Below the pieces are notes generated by a model. The model saw only the letters and a list, made by a program, of their open reading frames with translations. It ran no database searches and was not told where the DNA came from. A stretch of DNA of 64,000 nucleotides, from assembly GCF_009676955.1 (NCBI RefSeq), contig NZ_CP045696.1, positions 62,001-126,000 of the forward strand, written 5' to 3'. A program made the translations under genes and the position numbers. Of this stretch, positions 56,473-64,000 are shown piece by piece. Each line of letters starts with the position of its first letter. Position 1 is the first letter of the stretch. The DNA comes from Sodaliphilus pleomorphus. Its GTDB lineage: Bacteria; Bacteroidota; Bacteroidia; Bacteroidales; Muribaculaceae.

Positions 56473-57846
56473 TTAAAGCATCTTGAGTCGCACGGTAAAG
56501 TGCCGCATCAATGGAGCTTCCCACTCGATGGCCACTCCGTGATTGACCTCTTCTCGGCGGTCATACACATTCTTCATGGCGGCGGCAACGACATCCATGT
56601 GATTGTCGGTATACACACGGCGAGGTATGCACAACCTCACCAGGTCGAGCCCGCCAAAGCGGTTTTGGTGTGTCACAGGGTCACGGTCGGCCAAGATATA
56701 CCCTATCTCACAAGCACGAATGCCTGCCTCGAGATACAGCTCGCACGTGAGTCGTTGCGCAGGAAATTCCTCTTTTGGCACGCGGTCGAGCACCTTATCA
56801 CCGTCGACAAATATTGCATGCCCGCCTGCTGGACGCTGGTATGGTATCCCATATTCATCGAGCTTGGCAGCCAAATGTGCCACTTGATGGATGCGGGTGT
56901 TGAGCATGTCGAACTCGGTGTTCTCGTCAAGACCTTGGGCAATGGCATTCAAGTCACGGCCGTTCAAGCCGCCATAGGTGATATACCCTTCAAACGGAAT
57001 GCAGAACTGCATTGCGCCGTCGTACCACTGCTTGTTGTTGGTGGCAATGAAACCGCCCATGTTCACAATGGCATCTTTCTTGCACGACATGGTGGCTGCA
57101 TCGGCCTCGGCATACATCTCGCGCACGATTTCCTTAATCGTCTTGTCGGCATAGCCTGCCTCACGTGTCTTAATGAAATAGGCATTCTCGGCAAAGCGGG
57201 CCGAGTCGACAACCACGGGCACATTGTACTTGTGGCACAAGCGGCATGTGTCCTTGATGTTTTGCATGCTCACTGGCTGGCCACCCACGGTGTTGTTGGT
57301 GACTGTGAGCACCATGAATGGCACATTTCCCTTGTTTTCGACCAGCACCTTCTCAAGCTTCTCAAGCGACACATTGCCCTTGAAAGGCAACTCGAGCTGT
57401 GTGTTTTTGGCCTCATCGATTGTGACGTCGACTGCAAAGGCATGACGGCTTTCGATGTGACCCTTTGTGGTGTCGAAGTGTGCGTTGCCAGGTATCACAT
57501 TGCCTTCCTTTACAAGATAGGAGAACAATACATTCTCGGCAGCACGCCCTTGGTGGGTAGGAATCACATATTCAAAGCCGAAAATCTTTCGCACCATCGC
57601 TTGAAATTTATAAAACGATGTCGCTCCTGCATAGCTTTCGTCGCCAAGCATGAGCTCCGACCACTGGCGGTCGCTCATTGCACCCGTACCCGAGTCGGTG
57701 AGCAAGTCGATGTAGACCTGGTCGGCTCTCAATTGAAACACATTGTAATGAGCCTCTTTCAGCCATTGCTCGCGTTGCTCGCGTGTACTGCGATGTATGG
57801 GCTCAATCATCTTGATTTTCCAAGATTCTGCAAATGGTAATTCCAT
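56473..57846 (-). CDS. tnaA: Tryptophanase
   Basis: A 457-residue PLP beta-lyase that splits tryptophan to indole, pyruvate and ammonia. Seen are THQGRAAENVLFSYLV, VDSARFAENAYFIK and the PLP lysine in SCKKDAIVNMGGF. The near-identical tyrosine phenol-lyase is the alternative. The ending RHFTVRLKML carries His where E. coli TnaA has His463 and tyrosine phenol-lyase has Phe, which favours tryptophanase. It is the last gene of a four-gene operon with iorA, iorB and an aminotransferase, so the group handles aromatic amino acids. Confidence 0.82.
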   Translation of the reverse strand: MELPFAESWKIKMIEPIHRSTREQREQWLKEAHYNVFQLRADQVYIDLLTDSGTGAMSDRQWSELMLGDESYAGATSFYKFQAMVRKIFGFEYVIPTHQGRAAENVLFSYLVKEGNVIPGNAHFDTTKGHIESRHAFAVDVTIDEAKNTQLELPFKGNVSLEKLEKVLVENKGNVPFMVLTVTNNTVGGQPVSMQNIKDTCRLCHKYNVPVVVDSARFAENAYFIKTREAGYADKTIKEIVREMYAEADAATMSCKKDAIVNMGGFIATNNKQWYDGAMQFCIPFEGYITYGGLNGRDLNAIAQGLDENTEFDMLNTRIHQVAHLAAKLDEYGIPYQRPAGGHAIFVDGDKVLDRVPKEEFPAQRLTCELYLEAGIRACEIGYILADRDPVTHQNRFGGLDLVRLCIPRRVYTDNHMDVVAAAMKNVYDRREEVNHGVAIEWEAPLMRHFTVRLKML

Positions 57847-57861
57847 GCTATATTTATATTT

Positions 57862-59175
57862 TTAAATTGGATTGTTTTCAGCAAAAATTTTCATGCGTTC
57901 GTCAAGCAGCTGGAACTGGTGGGGCTTGATAAATGACGTGCACACCCTCAGTCCCTCTTGATGGCTGCCTGTAGTGATAAGGCATATTGCGCTCACACCG
58001 TAATACATCAGCTCGTGGGCAAGCTGGCCGCCAGTCATTCCCGGATATCCTATGGTGAAATAGAAACCGTCGGCTATGGGCTGGTCCAGGTCTTTGTCAT
58101 ACACGATGTAGAAGTTGTGGCGCAAGAATATTTCTTTCATCTTGTGGGCACGACGAGCATATTCCCGGGTTTCCTCCCTGAACTTGTAAGATCCGTCGCT
58201 GGCAGCCTTCATGATGGCGGCCATGGCATATTGGGCACTGTGGCTCGTGCCCGACGACATGGCATAGAGCATGCGCGTAGAGAAGACCAAGCCAAATGGC
58301 AGGCCCTCGTAACGTTGAGACAAAGCCTGGAAGTGGCGATGGAACAATGCATCGCCTATGCACACCACAGCAATGCGCTCGCCAGCATAGCTGAAGGCCT
58401 TGCTGCCACTGATGAACAGCATGTAATTGTCGGTGTATCGAGCCACGGTGGCTTGATATGGAGGCTGGAAAGGAACGTCCAGTTCCTTTCTGAAGTCCAT
58501 GGCAAAATAGGCCAGGTCTTCAAGCACAATAGCGTTGTAGCGGGTAGCGAGATGTCCTATCGTTTCCAGCTCTTCCTCGTCGAGGCACACCCACGACGGA
58601 TTGTTGGGATTGCTGTAAATGATGGCACATATGTTGCCTCTCGACAAGTAGCTTTCCAACTTGGGGCCCAGTTTGTCGCCGCGATAGTCGTACACGTCGA
58701 AGGTCTCATACTTGATGCCCTGTACATTCAACTGCATTTTCTGCACTGGGAATCCAGGATCTATAAAGAGCACTGTGTCACGGTTCTTGTCACACTGAGA
58801 GCACAGGCAGAAAGCCGCATAGGTGCCTTGCATCGACCCAGTGACGGGTATGCACCCCTCGGGGGCAATATCAACACCTATAAATGCTTTGACAAATCGC
58901 GACGCCTGCTCCTTGAGCACCGGTGCCCCCTGTATGTCGGGATAAATGCTTGCAATGCCATTGCTCAGCGCTTCGATTTGTGCTTTCACTCCCACTTGTG
59001 ATGGCGGCAAGCCGGGAATGCCCATCTCCATCTTGATAAATTCCACGCCCGAAGCCAGCTCGGCATCCTCGGCCACACCTTTAACCTCTCTGATGGTGGC
59101 AAAGGCGAAATCCTGAATGTCGCGCTTGGCAATGGCGTCGTCTACTATTTTCTTATCGATAGGTGTGGGTCTCAT
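57862..59175 (-). CDS. Class I aminotransferase (aromatic catabolic operon)
   Basis: A 437-residue PLP enzyme of fold type I. IYSNPNNPSWVCLDEEEL and VLEDLAYFAMDFRK line the PLP pocket, and SGSKAFSYAGERIAV has the PLP lysine. It differs from the biosynthetic aminotransferase at 42581. The start overlaps the iorB stop by four bases (59172-59175), so translation is coupled. By context it converts aromatic amino acids to the aryl-pyruvates used by IorAB; this role is inferred. Confidence 0.85.
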   Translation of the reverse strand: MRPTPIDKKIVDDAIAKRDIQDFAFATIREVKGVAEDAELASGVEFIKMEMGIPGLPPSQVGVKAQIEALSNGIASIYPDIQGAPVLKEQASRFVKAFIGVDIAPEGCIPVTGSMQGTYAAFCLCSQCDKNRDTVLFIDPGFPVQKMQLNVQGIKYETFDVYDYRGDKLGPKLESYLSRGNICAIIYSNPNNPSWVCLDEEELETIGHLATRYNAIVLEDLAYFAMDFRKELDVPFQPPYQATVARYTDNYMLFISGSKAFSYAGERIAVVCIGDALFHRHFQALSQRYEGLPFGLVFSTRMLYAMSSGTSHSAQYAMAAIMKAASDGSYKFREETREYARRAHKMKEIFLRHNFYIVYDKDLDQPIADGFYFTIGYPGMTGGQLAHELMYYGVSAICLITTGSHQEGLRVCTSFIKPHQFQLLDERMKIFAENNPI

Positions 59176-59744
59176 CGTTGTGCTGCTTTACCTATTGCCA
59201 GTGCTTTGAGATTGGCTTCGACTACTGCCTCGCCCTTGCGGGCAAACACGCTGCGGGTTGCTGCCTCCAGCTTTTCAAGCTCTATACCAAGGGCCTTTTG
59301 TGCTGCGCCAAGCAGAATTACATTGGCCGAGCGGGCGATACCGTTGTCTTTGGCCAGTTGCTCGATGTCGAGCACGATGACGTGCTCAAGGGCGTTGAGG
59401 TCGCTCTCCACCTTAGCCATATCGGGATAGTTGGGAATGTTGACAAACGGCTTGCTTGCCGTGATCACCCAACCGTCTTTGCTCAAGTAGGGCAAATAGC
59501 GCAACGCCTCCATGGGTTCCATCGAAATGATGACATCGGCGCTCCCCTCGGCAATCAAGTCGCTCATGATAGGCATGTTGGAAATTCTCAAGTTGCTTTG
59601 CACGTCGCCGCCGCGCTGCGACATGCCGTGCACCTCCGACTGCTTGATGTAGAGGTTCTCCTGCATGGCAGCCTCACCTATTATAGTTGCAATGGTGAGA
59701 ATGCCTTGACCACCCACACCACATAATATGACATCAGTTTTCAT
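59172..59744 (-). CDS. iorB: Indolepyruvate oxidoreductase subunit beta
   Basis: A 190-residue gamma-type subunit of 2-oxoacid:ferredoxin oxidoreductases. The signature is VILCGVGGQGILTIATIIGEAA followed by EVHGMSQRGGDVQSNLRIS. The start is the ATG at 59744, which overlaps the iorA stop (ATGA); the frame is open upstream but only inside iorA. With IorA it would oxidise aryl-pyruvates to aryl-acetyl-CoA and reduce ferredoxin. Confidence 0.92.
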   Translation of the reverse strand: MKTDVILCGVGGQGILTIATIIGEAAMQENLYIKQSEVHGMSQRGGDVQSNLRISNMPIMSDLIAEGSADVIISMEPMEALRYLPYLSKDGWVITASKPFVNIPNYPDMAKVESDLNALEHVIVLDIEQLAKDNGIARSANVILLGAAQKALGIELEKLEAATRSVFARKGEAVVEANLKALAIGKAAQR

Positions 59745-61366
59745 TTTTTTGCCTCCTTTGCTAAACGTTGTTGTTTGATATGACGCTGCAGCGTCTGCAT
59801 GCACTCGCGACGGGGAATGATCACACTCACGCCCTTGTACTCAATTTCCTCGCGCAATATACGCGTGATTTCAGGCATGTTTTTGGGAATGGGCACCACC
59901 ACTTTCAAGTGCTCATTGTCGAGGCCGAGGCCCCGGCATATGGCTTCAAACTTGTTGGTTCCTGCCGAATCCTGCCCGCCAGTCATAGCCGTTGTCAGGT
60001 TGTCGCTTATGATCACAGTGATATTGGAGTTCTCGTTGATGGCATCGAGCAATCCTGTCATGCCCGAGTGGGTGAAGGTTGAGTCGCCAATCACGGCTAC
60101 CGACGGCCATTGGCCGGCATCGGCAGCTCCCTTGGCCATGCCTATGCTGGCACCCATGTCGACACACGAGTGTATGGCTTTGAACGGGGGCAGGAAGCCC
60201 AGCGTGTAGCAACCTATGTCGCCAAACACGCGTGCATCAGGGTAGTCTTTGAGCACCTCGTTGAGTGCCGTGTACACGTCGCGATGACCGCAACCCTGGC
60301 AGAATGCCGGTGGGCGTGGCACCACATCTTCACACGGAGCATAGTTCTCATGCAGCTTGAAGCCCAGTGCTGTGGCTACCAAATCGGGGGTTAACTCGCC
60401 AGTGCGAGGCAGTTCGCCCGAGAGCCTACCTTTTATATAAGCATTTCCGGGCATGACACCTCTCACCTGCTCTTCAACAAACGGCTGCCCTTCCTCAACA
60501 ATGAGGACCGACCGGCACTCGAGTGTCATTTTCCTCACCATTTCCTTGGGTAGAGGATACTGGCTGATTTTCAATATGGGATAGGGACTGCCTTTGGGGA
60601 AATTCTCCATCACATAATTGTAGCCTATTCCACATGCTATGATGCCCAGCGAGTGGTCTTTGCCATCGCAGTAGTCGTTGTACTTGCTTGAGGCGGCCAT
60701 CTGTTCCAGCTCGGGCTGCTGGCCAGTGACCACGTCGTTGCGCTTGCGTGCGTTCACGGGCAGCAACACCCAGTTAGATGCCTTGGCATCATAGTTCAAA
60801 GCATTCTCCTCGCGCGCTTTTTCCTTTATCAAGACTGCTGACCTGCTATGAGCCATGCGGGTGGTCACTCTCACAAGCACGGGAAGGTTCACTTTCTCCG
60901 ACAAATCAAAAGCCAGGGCCATCATGTCGTAGGCCTCTTGCTGGTTGCTGGGCTCAAGAGTGGGCATCATGGCAAACTTGCCATAGAAGCGGCTGTCTTG
61001 CTCATCCTGGGAGGAGTGCATCGACGGGTCGTCGGCAGCAAGCACAACCAAGCCGCCGTTAACACCAGTCATCGCCGAGTTTACAAACGGATCGGCACAC
61101 ACGTTAAGGCCCACATGTTTCATGCACACCAGTGCCCGCTTGCCCATGAAGCTCATTCCCAAAGCTTGCTCCATTGCAGTTTTCTCATTGGTGCACCAAC
61201 GGCTGTGCACGCCACGCTGCACCGCAAGCTGTGAGTTTTGAATGTACTCGGTGATCTCGGTCGACGGTGTGCCCGGGTAGGCATACACGCCACTCAAGCC
61301 CGCATCAAGTGCTCCTTGTGCGATTGCTTCGTCTCCTAAAAGTAATTTTCTCTTCAATTGTTGCAT
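59741..61366 (-). CDS. iorA: Indolepyruvate:ferredoxin oxidoreductase subunit alpha
   Basis: A 541-residue thiamine-diphosphate enzyme. N-terminal part: AIAQGALDAGLSGVYAYPGTP, then KHVGLNVCADPFVNSA. C-terminal ThDP domain: PPAFCQGCGHRDVYTAL and GDSTFTHSGMTGLLDAI, with the ThDP/Mg motif in the latter part. Archaeal IorA proteins end in a ferredoxin-like domain with 4Fe-4S cysteine motifs; this one ends at the basic tail KQQRLAKEAKK and has none. The start is 42 bases from a promoter with both consensus boxes. First gene of iorA-iorB-aminotransferase-tnaA. Confidence 0.92.
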   Translation of the reverse strand: MQQLKRKLLLGDEAIAQGALDAGLSGVYAYPGTPSTEITEYIQNSQLAVQRGVHSRWCTNEKTAMEQALGMSFMGKRALVCMKHVGLNVCADPFVNSAMTGVNGGLVVLAADDPSMHSSQDEQDSRFYGKFAMMPTLEPSNQQEAYDMMALAFDLSEKVNLPVLVRVTTRMAHSRSAVLIKEKAREENALNYDAKASNWVLLPVNARKRNDVVTGQQPELEQMAASSKYNDYCDGKDHSLGIIACGIGYNYVMENFPKGSPYPILKISQYPLPKEMVRKMTLECRSVLIVEEGQPFVEEQVRGVMPGNAYIKGRLSGELPRTGELTPDLVATALGFKLHENYAPCEDVVPRPPAFCQGCGHRDVYTALNEVLKDYPDARVFGDIGCYTLGFLPPFKAIHSCVDMGASIGMAKGAADAGQWPSVAVIGDSTFTHSGMTGLLDAINENSNITVIISDNLTTAMTGGQDSAGTNKFEAICRGLGLDNEHLKVVVPIPKNMPEITRILREEIEYKGVSVIIPRRECMQTLQRHIKQQRLAKEAKK

Positions 61367-61405
61367 AGTTGTTTTTAAGATAAAGGTCAGTCAATAGTTA
61401 CCTCC

Positions 61406-61436
61406 CAAAGATAGAAACTTTTTTTCACATGGCAAA
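61406..61436 (-). promoter_or_regulatory. Promoter for the iorA operon
   Basis: On the minus strand TTTG (61436-61433), exactly 19 bases, then TATCTTTG (61413-61406). Both elements match the Bacteroidetes consensus. The direct repeat that flanks the IS element begins one base inside this -7 box. Confidence 0.7.
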
Positions 61437-61538
61437 GAAATAGTTGAATAAAAATCGATTATTCATCTTGGATTTTTTGTTGTCCCTTTCAATAAAATTT
61501 TATAGCTTTGTGGAACTAATAAACCACAATTCTATAAC
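61407..61538. repeat. Long direct repeat flanking the IS element, left copy
   Basis: Bases 61407-61538 are identical to 63869-64000, where the window ends, over all 132 positions. On the left side the sequence runs on to about 61729, the left end of the IS. If the element is a simple insertion, the whole 61407-61729 segment (about 320 bases) is the target duplication and will continue beyond 64000. Confidence 0.85.
61480..61510 (+). promoter_or_regulatory. Promoter of the acyl-CoA synthetase gene, left copy
   Basis: TTG (61480-61482), 20 bases, TAGCTTTG (61503-61510). The same pair recurs in the right copy of the direct repeat, with the -7 box at 63965-63972, where it would drive the intact gene. 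Confidence 0.6.
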
Positions 61539-61547
61539 TGAACAACT

Positions 61548-61748
61548 ATGATTAATCAACAGCTTTTGAAACCACAAAGCATCGTGGTAGTGGGTGGCAG
61601 CAACAATGTGCACAAGCCTGGCGGCGCCATCGTGAGAAACATCATTCAAGGTGGCTACAAGGGCACCCTGCGCATCATCAACCCCAAAGAAGACGAGGTG
61701 CAGGGCATCAAGGTGTTTCACGACGGGACTTTGACAGTTAGAGTGTAA
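61548..61748 (+). pseudogene. Truncated N-terminus of an ADP-forming acyl-CoA synthetase
   Basis: The first 60 or so residues read INQQLLKPQSIVVVGGSNNV, then GGAIVRNIIQGGYKG and LRIINPKEDEVQGIKVFHD, which is the start of the CoA-binding Rossmann domain of ADP-forming acetyl/aryl-acetyl-CoA synthetases. After that the frame runs six or seven codons into the IS left end and stops. This copy is the 5' part of a target duplication; a complete gene is expected just beyond the window, after 64000. In Bacteroidales such synthetases can recover ATP from the aryl-acetyl-CoA made by IorAB. Confidence 0.75.
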
Positions 61749-63868
61749 AATTTTTTCTAATGAATTGTTGCACAGTTCATTTTTTATTTGTATATTTGTA
61801 GCTAATAGTAGTTATTACATTAAAGGATTATCGATATGAAGGCGACATTCGGCACTACAAAGAAGGGCACGTGGGCTTACATCCAGAAGTCGGTGCGCAT
61901 CGACGGCAAGTCTACCACAAAGACTGTCAGGCGGCTGGGGCTGCTTGAGGACATCAGGCGCAAGTACGGCTGCCAGGACCCGCGCCAGTGGGTCAGGGAC
62001 CTGGCGGCCCGCATGACCGAGGAGGAGAAGGCCGGCAGGGAGCGCATTTCGGTTGACTTCTACCCGGGCCAGACCGTGGGGATGGGCGACCTGCCTCTGC
62101 GGGCGGGCGGCGACCTGATGCTGCTGCCGCTCTACAACAGGCTCGGCCTGCCCCGCATGTGCGCCGAGATCAAGAAGGCGAGCAAGGCGAAGTTCGACCT
62201 CGACGGGATATTGAGGACGCTGGTCACGGGCCGTCTGCTCTTCCCCTGCTCCAAGCAGAGGACGCTGCGAAAGGCGCAGGGGCTGGTGCGGCCCCCGAAG
62301 TTCGGCGAGGCCGACATGTACCGGGCCCTGAGCCTGCTCTCGGGCCACATCGACGACATCCAGGCCGGCGTCTACGCCTGCTCGGCCAGGTTCATGGAAC
62401 GCAGGGACAGGGTGATCTACTACGACTGCACCAACTACTACTTCGAGATCGAGGACAACGACAGGGACACGGTGAACATAGAGACCGGCGAGCTCGTGGC
62501 CGGGCTGCGCAAGCGCGGCAAGTCGAAAGAGAACCGGCCCAGCCCCATCGTGCAGATGGGCATGTTCATGGACATGGACGGCATCCCGCTGGCCTTTGTG
62601 GTCTTCCCGGGCAACGAGTCGGAGCAGGCCACGCTCCAGCCGCTCGAGGATGTGCTGAGGCGCAAGTTCGGCCTGACCGAGTTCGTCGTCTCCACCGACG
62701 CCGGCCTGGCCTCGGAGGGCAACCGGCGCTACAACATGGACCAGGGCCGCGACTACATCTGCGTCCAGTCGATCCCCTCGCTGCCCGCCGCCGACCGCCG
62801 GGCCGCCGTCGACCCCAGGGGCTGGAGGCTGGGCTACTGCGCCGACGGGGAAAAGGCCAGGCTGCTGCACGAGAAGTACTCCGACGGCGGCCTCTACAAC
62901 CTGGACGTGCTGCGCGAGGGCGGCCAGGCTGACAGCTCCCTGCTGCGCCAGACCACATTCTACAAGGAGATACTTGTCGACAAAACCGTGAAATGCCTCA
63001 ACCCGCAGTGGCTCGAGGCCCGCAGGGAGAACCCCGGCGCAACGCCCGTCGACGCCCGGGGGCGACGCATCAGGCAATGGCAAAGCTCCTCCAGGGCCGA
63101 GAGGGTCATCATCACCTACAGCCACGACTTCGCCCTCTTCCTCAGGCACAAGCGCGCCGAGCGCCTCGCGGCGGCCAGGAAGATAGTGGCCAGGGGGCAG
63201 GCCAACCCGCGCCGCTCGCAGCAGTCACCGCTCAACTACATAGAGACCATACACAAGACCGACGACGGACAGACGGCCGTCAAGACCGAGATGGTCATCA
63301 ATGACGACATCCTAGGGCAGGAGGAGAAGCTCGACGGCTTCTACGCCTACGCCACCTCGCTCGACGACGAGGCCGCGTTCGTGCTCAAGGCACGCTCCTT
63401 CCATCACGAGATAGAGCACCTGTTCCGCACCACCAAGACCCACCTCGAGGCCAGACCCGTCTACCTCTCCAGGCAGGACCGCATCCGCTCCCACTTCCTC
63501 GTCTGCTTCCTCGCACTGCTGCTGCTCAAGCTCCTGCAAAAGCAGCTGGCCGACTCGTTCCCCGAGGCCTACAAGGAGCACCCCCTGACCGTCGACCAGC
63601 TGATCGACACTCTCCAGAACCTGCGCTTCGGACAAATCCAGGGACTGGGATACGTGCCCATGTTCCAGCGCACCAGCCTCACCGACCAACTGCAAGAGCT
63701 TGCCGGTGTGGAAGTTAACAAACAGATAATCACAAAAGCAGCGATGAACGCGTTCTACCGAAAGGTTAACAAAGGTTAATCCTTGCAGCACCGAAAAATT
63801 AGCTACATTACTTTACTATGTAAAGTATTGTGTAGTAACACGTTAATACAACAAACTGTCAAATTAGG
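61729..63868 (+). mobile_element. IS1634-family insertion sequence
   Basis: An element of about 2.14 kb carrying one transposase gene. The left end contains TTTGACAGTT (61730-61739) and the right end, read inward, contains the same ten bases (63863-63854), so the inner part of the terminal repeats is clear; the exact outermost bases are uncertain by one to five. A promoter (TTG 61768-61770, 20 bases, TATATTTG 61791-61798) precedes the transposase. The element lies between two copies of a long direct repeat. Confidence 0.8.
61836..63779 (+). CDS. IS1634-family transposase (DDE type)
   Basis: A 647-residue transposase. The first catalytic Asp is in IYYDCTNYYFEIED, the second in VVSTDAGLASEGNRRYN, and the Glu region is HHEIEHLFRTTKTHLEARPVYLSRQDRI, the IS4/IS1634-type YREK-like signature. 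This is followed by a hydrophobic helix, FLALLLLKLLQ. The gene looks complete. Its GC content is far higher than that of all neighbours, which points to recent arrival from another lineage. Long frames on its opposite strand are a by-product of this composition. Confidence 0.9.
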   Translation: MKATFGTTKKGTWAYIQKSVRIDGKSTTKTVRRLGLLEDIRRKYGCQDPRQWVRDLAARMTEEEKAGRERISVDFYPGQTVGMGDLPLRAGGDLMLLPLYNRLGLPRMCAEIKKASKAKFDLDGILRTLVTGRLLFPCSKQRTLRKAQGLVRPPKFGEADMYRALSLLSGHIDDIQAGVYACSARFMERRDRVIYYDCTNYYFEIEDNDRDTVNIETGELVAGLRKRGKSKENRPSPIVQMGMFMDMDGIPLAFVVFPGNESEQATLQPLEDVLRRKFGLTEFVVSTDAGLASEGNRRYNMDQGRDYICVQSIPSLPAADRRAAVDPRGWRLGYCADGEKARLLHEKYSDGGLYNLDVLREGGQADSSLLRQTTFYKEILVDKTVKCLNPQWLEARRENPGATPVDARGRRIRQWQSSSRAERVIITYSHDFALFLRHKRAERLAAARKIVARGQANPRRSQQSPLNYIETIHKTDDGQTAVKTEMVINDDILGQEEKLDGFYAYATSLDDEAAFVLKARSFHHEIEHLFRTTKTHLEARPVYLSRQDRIRSHFLVCFLALLLLKLLQKQLADSFPEAYKEHPLTVDQLIDTLQNLRFGQIQGLGYVPMFQRTSLTDQLQELAGVEVNKQIITKAAMNAFYRKVNKG

Positions 63869-64000
63869 AAAGATAGAAACTTTTTTTCACATGGCAAAGA
63901 AATAGTTGAATAAAAATCGATTATTCATCTTGGATTTTTTGTTGTCCCTTTCAATAAAATTTTATAGCTTTGTGGAACTAATAAACCACAATTCTATAAC
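63869..64000. repeat. Long direct repeat flanking the IS element, right copy
   Basis: Identical to 61407-61538 and cut by the window end. It contains the acyl-CoA synthetase promoter (-7 box 63965-63972), and the start codon is expected ten bases past the window edge. The iorA -7 box is destroyed in this copy, because the repeat starts after its last base (TATCTTTG becomes TATCTTTC). Confidence 0.85.

Noticed and set aside
56473..57846. Tyrosine phenol-lyase as the product
   Set aside because: The C-terminal RHFT motif has the His typical of tryptophanase where the phenol-lyase has Phe. The two families are close, so some doubt remains.
61815..63149. A 444-residue minus-strand frame
   Set aside because: It lies opposite the GC-rich transposase gene, has Val/Gly/His/Arg-rich composition and no motif; high GC removes stop codons on the opposite strand.

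Overview
The window is a chromosomal segment of an anaerobic gut-type Bacteroidales bacterium, in the range of Muribaculaceae, Prevotellaceae or Bacteroidaceae. Signs of this are a fused lpxC-fabZ gene, a GLPGLI-family protein paired with an outer-membrane barrel protein, a long TamB with a lipoprotein TamA partner, a DnaE with a coiled-coil insertion in its PHP domain, and many promoters of the Bacteroidetes type (TTTG or TTG, 19-20 bases, then TAnnTTTG) with A-rich start regions. No rRNA, tRNA or CRISPR array was seen.

Layout. 1-18.9 kb: end of an unknown gene, a helicase-nuclease fusion, tamB-tamA, a butyrate kinase / phosphate butyryltransferase pair, a DEAD-box RNA helicase, an Ala/Lys-rich lipoprotein and the GLPGLI/outer-membrane pair. 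19.0-26.1 kb is an accessory island: two direct copies of a 481-bp IS30-derived relic enclose an AT-rich gene of unknown function and two linked unknown genes. After the second copy come a protein kinase fused to BspA-type leucine-rich repeats, broken by an in-frame TAG, and an IS21 istA relic. 26.4-61.4 kb is mostly housekeeping: LysE-type exporter, CBM9-like protein, dnaE, thioredoxin, htpG, lpxA/lpxCZ/lpxD, a flavoprotein, HAD phosphatase and rlmH, the aromatic biosynthesis operon pheA-aminotransferase-DAHP synthase/chorismate mutase-tyrA, PAP2 phosphatase, smpB, a Yip1-like protein, a LolC/E-type permease, lepA, a TPR protein with gyrA, and a Clp ATPase without the usual N-domain. The last block is a catabolic operon (iorA-iorB-aminotransferase-tryptophanase) divergent from an acyl-CoA synthetase gene.

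Two observations stand out. First, the aromatic biosynthesis operon has what looks like a complete ribosome-mediated attenuator: a promoter, a 17-codon leader peptide with seven Tyr and three Phe codons (44697-44750, minus), an antiterminator segment right after its stop codon, and a terminator hairpin just before pheA. Second, the IS1634-family element at about 61729-63868 is flanked by a long direct repeat (132 bp visible, about 320 bp predicted), as this family is known to create. The duplication takes in the divergent promoter region and the start of the acyl-CoA synthetase gene, so the insertion probably leaves both flanking genes functional.

Metabolically, one operon makes Phe and Tyr under predicted Tyr/Phe control, while the operon 12 kb downstream degrades aromatic amino acids: transamination, oxidative decarboxylation to aryl-acetyl-CoA by IorAB, probable ATP recovery by the ADP-forming synthetase, and indole release by tryptophanase.
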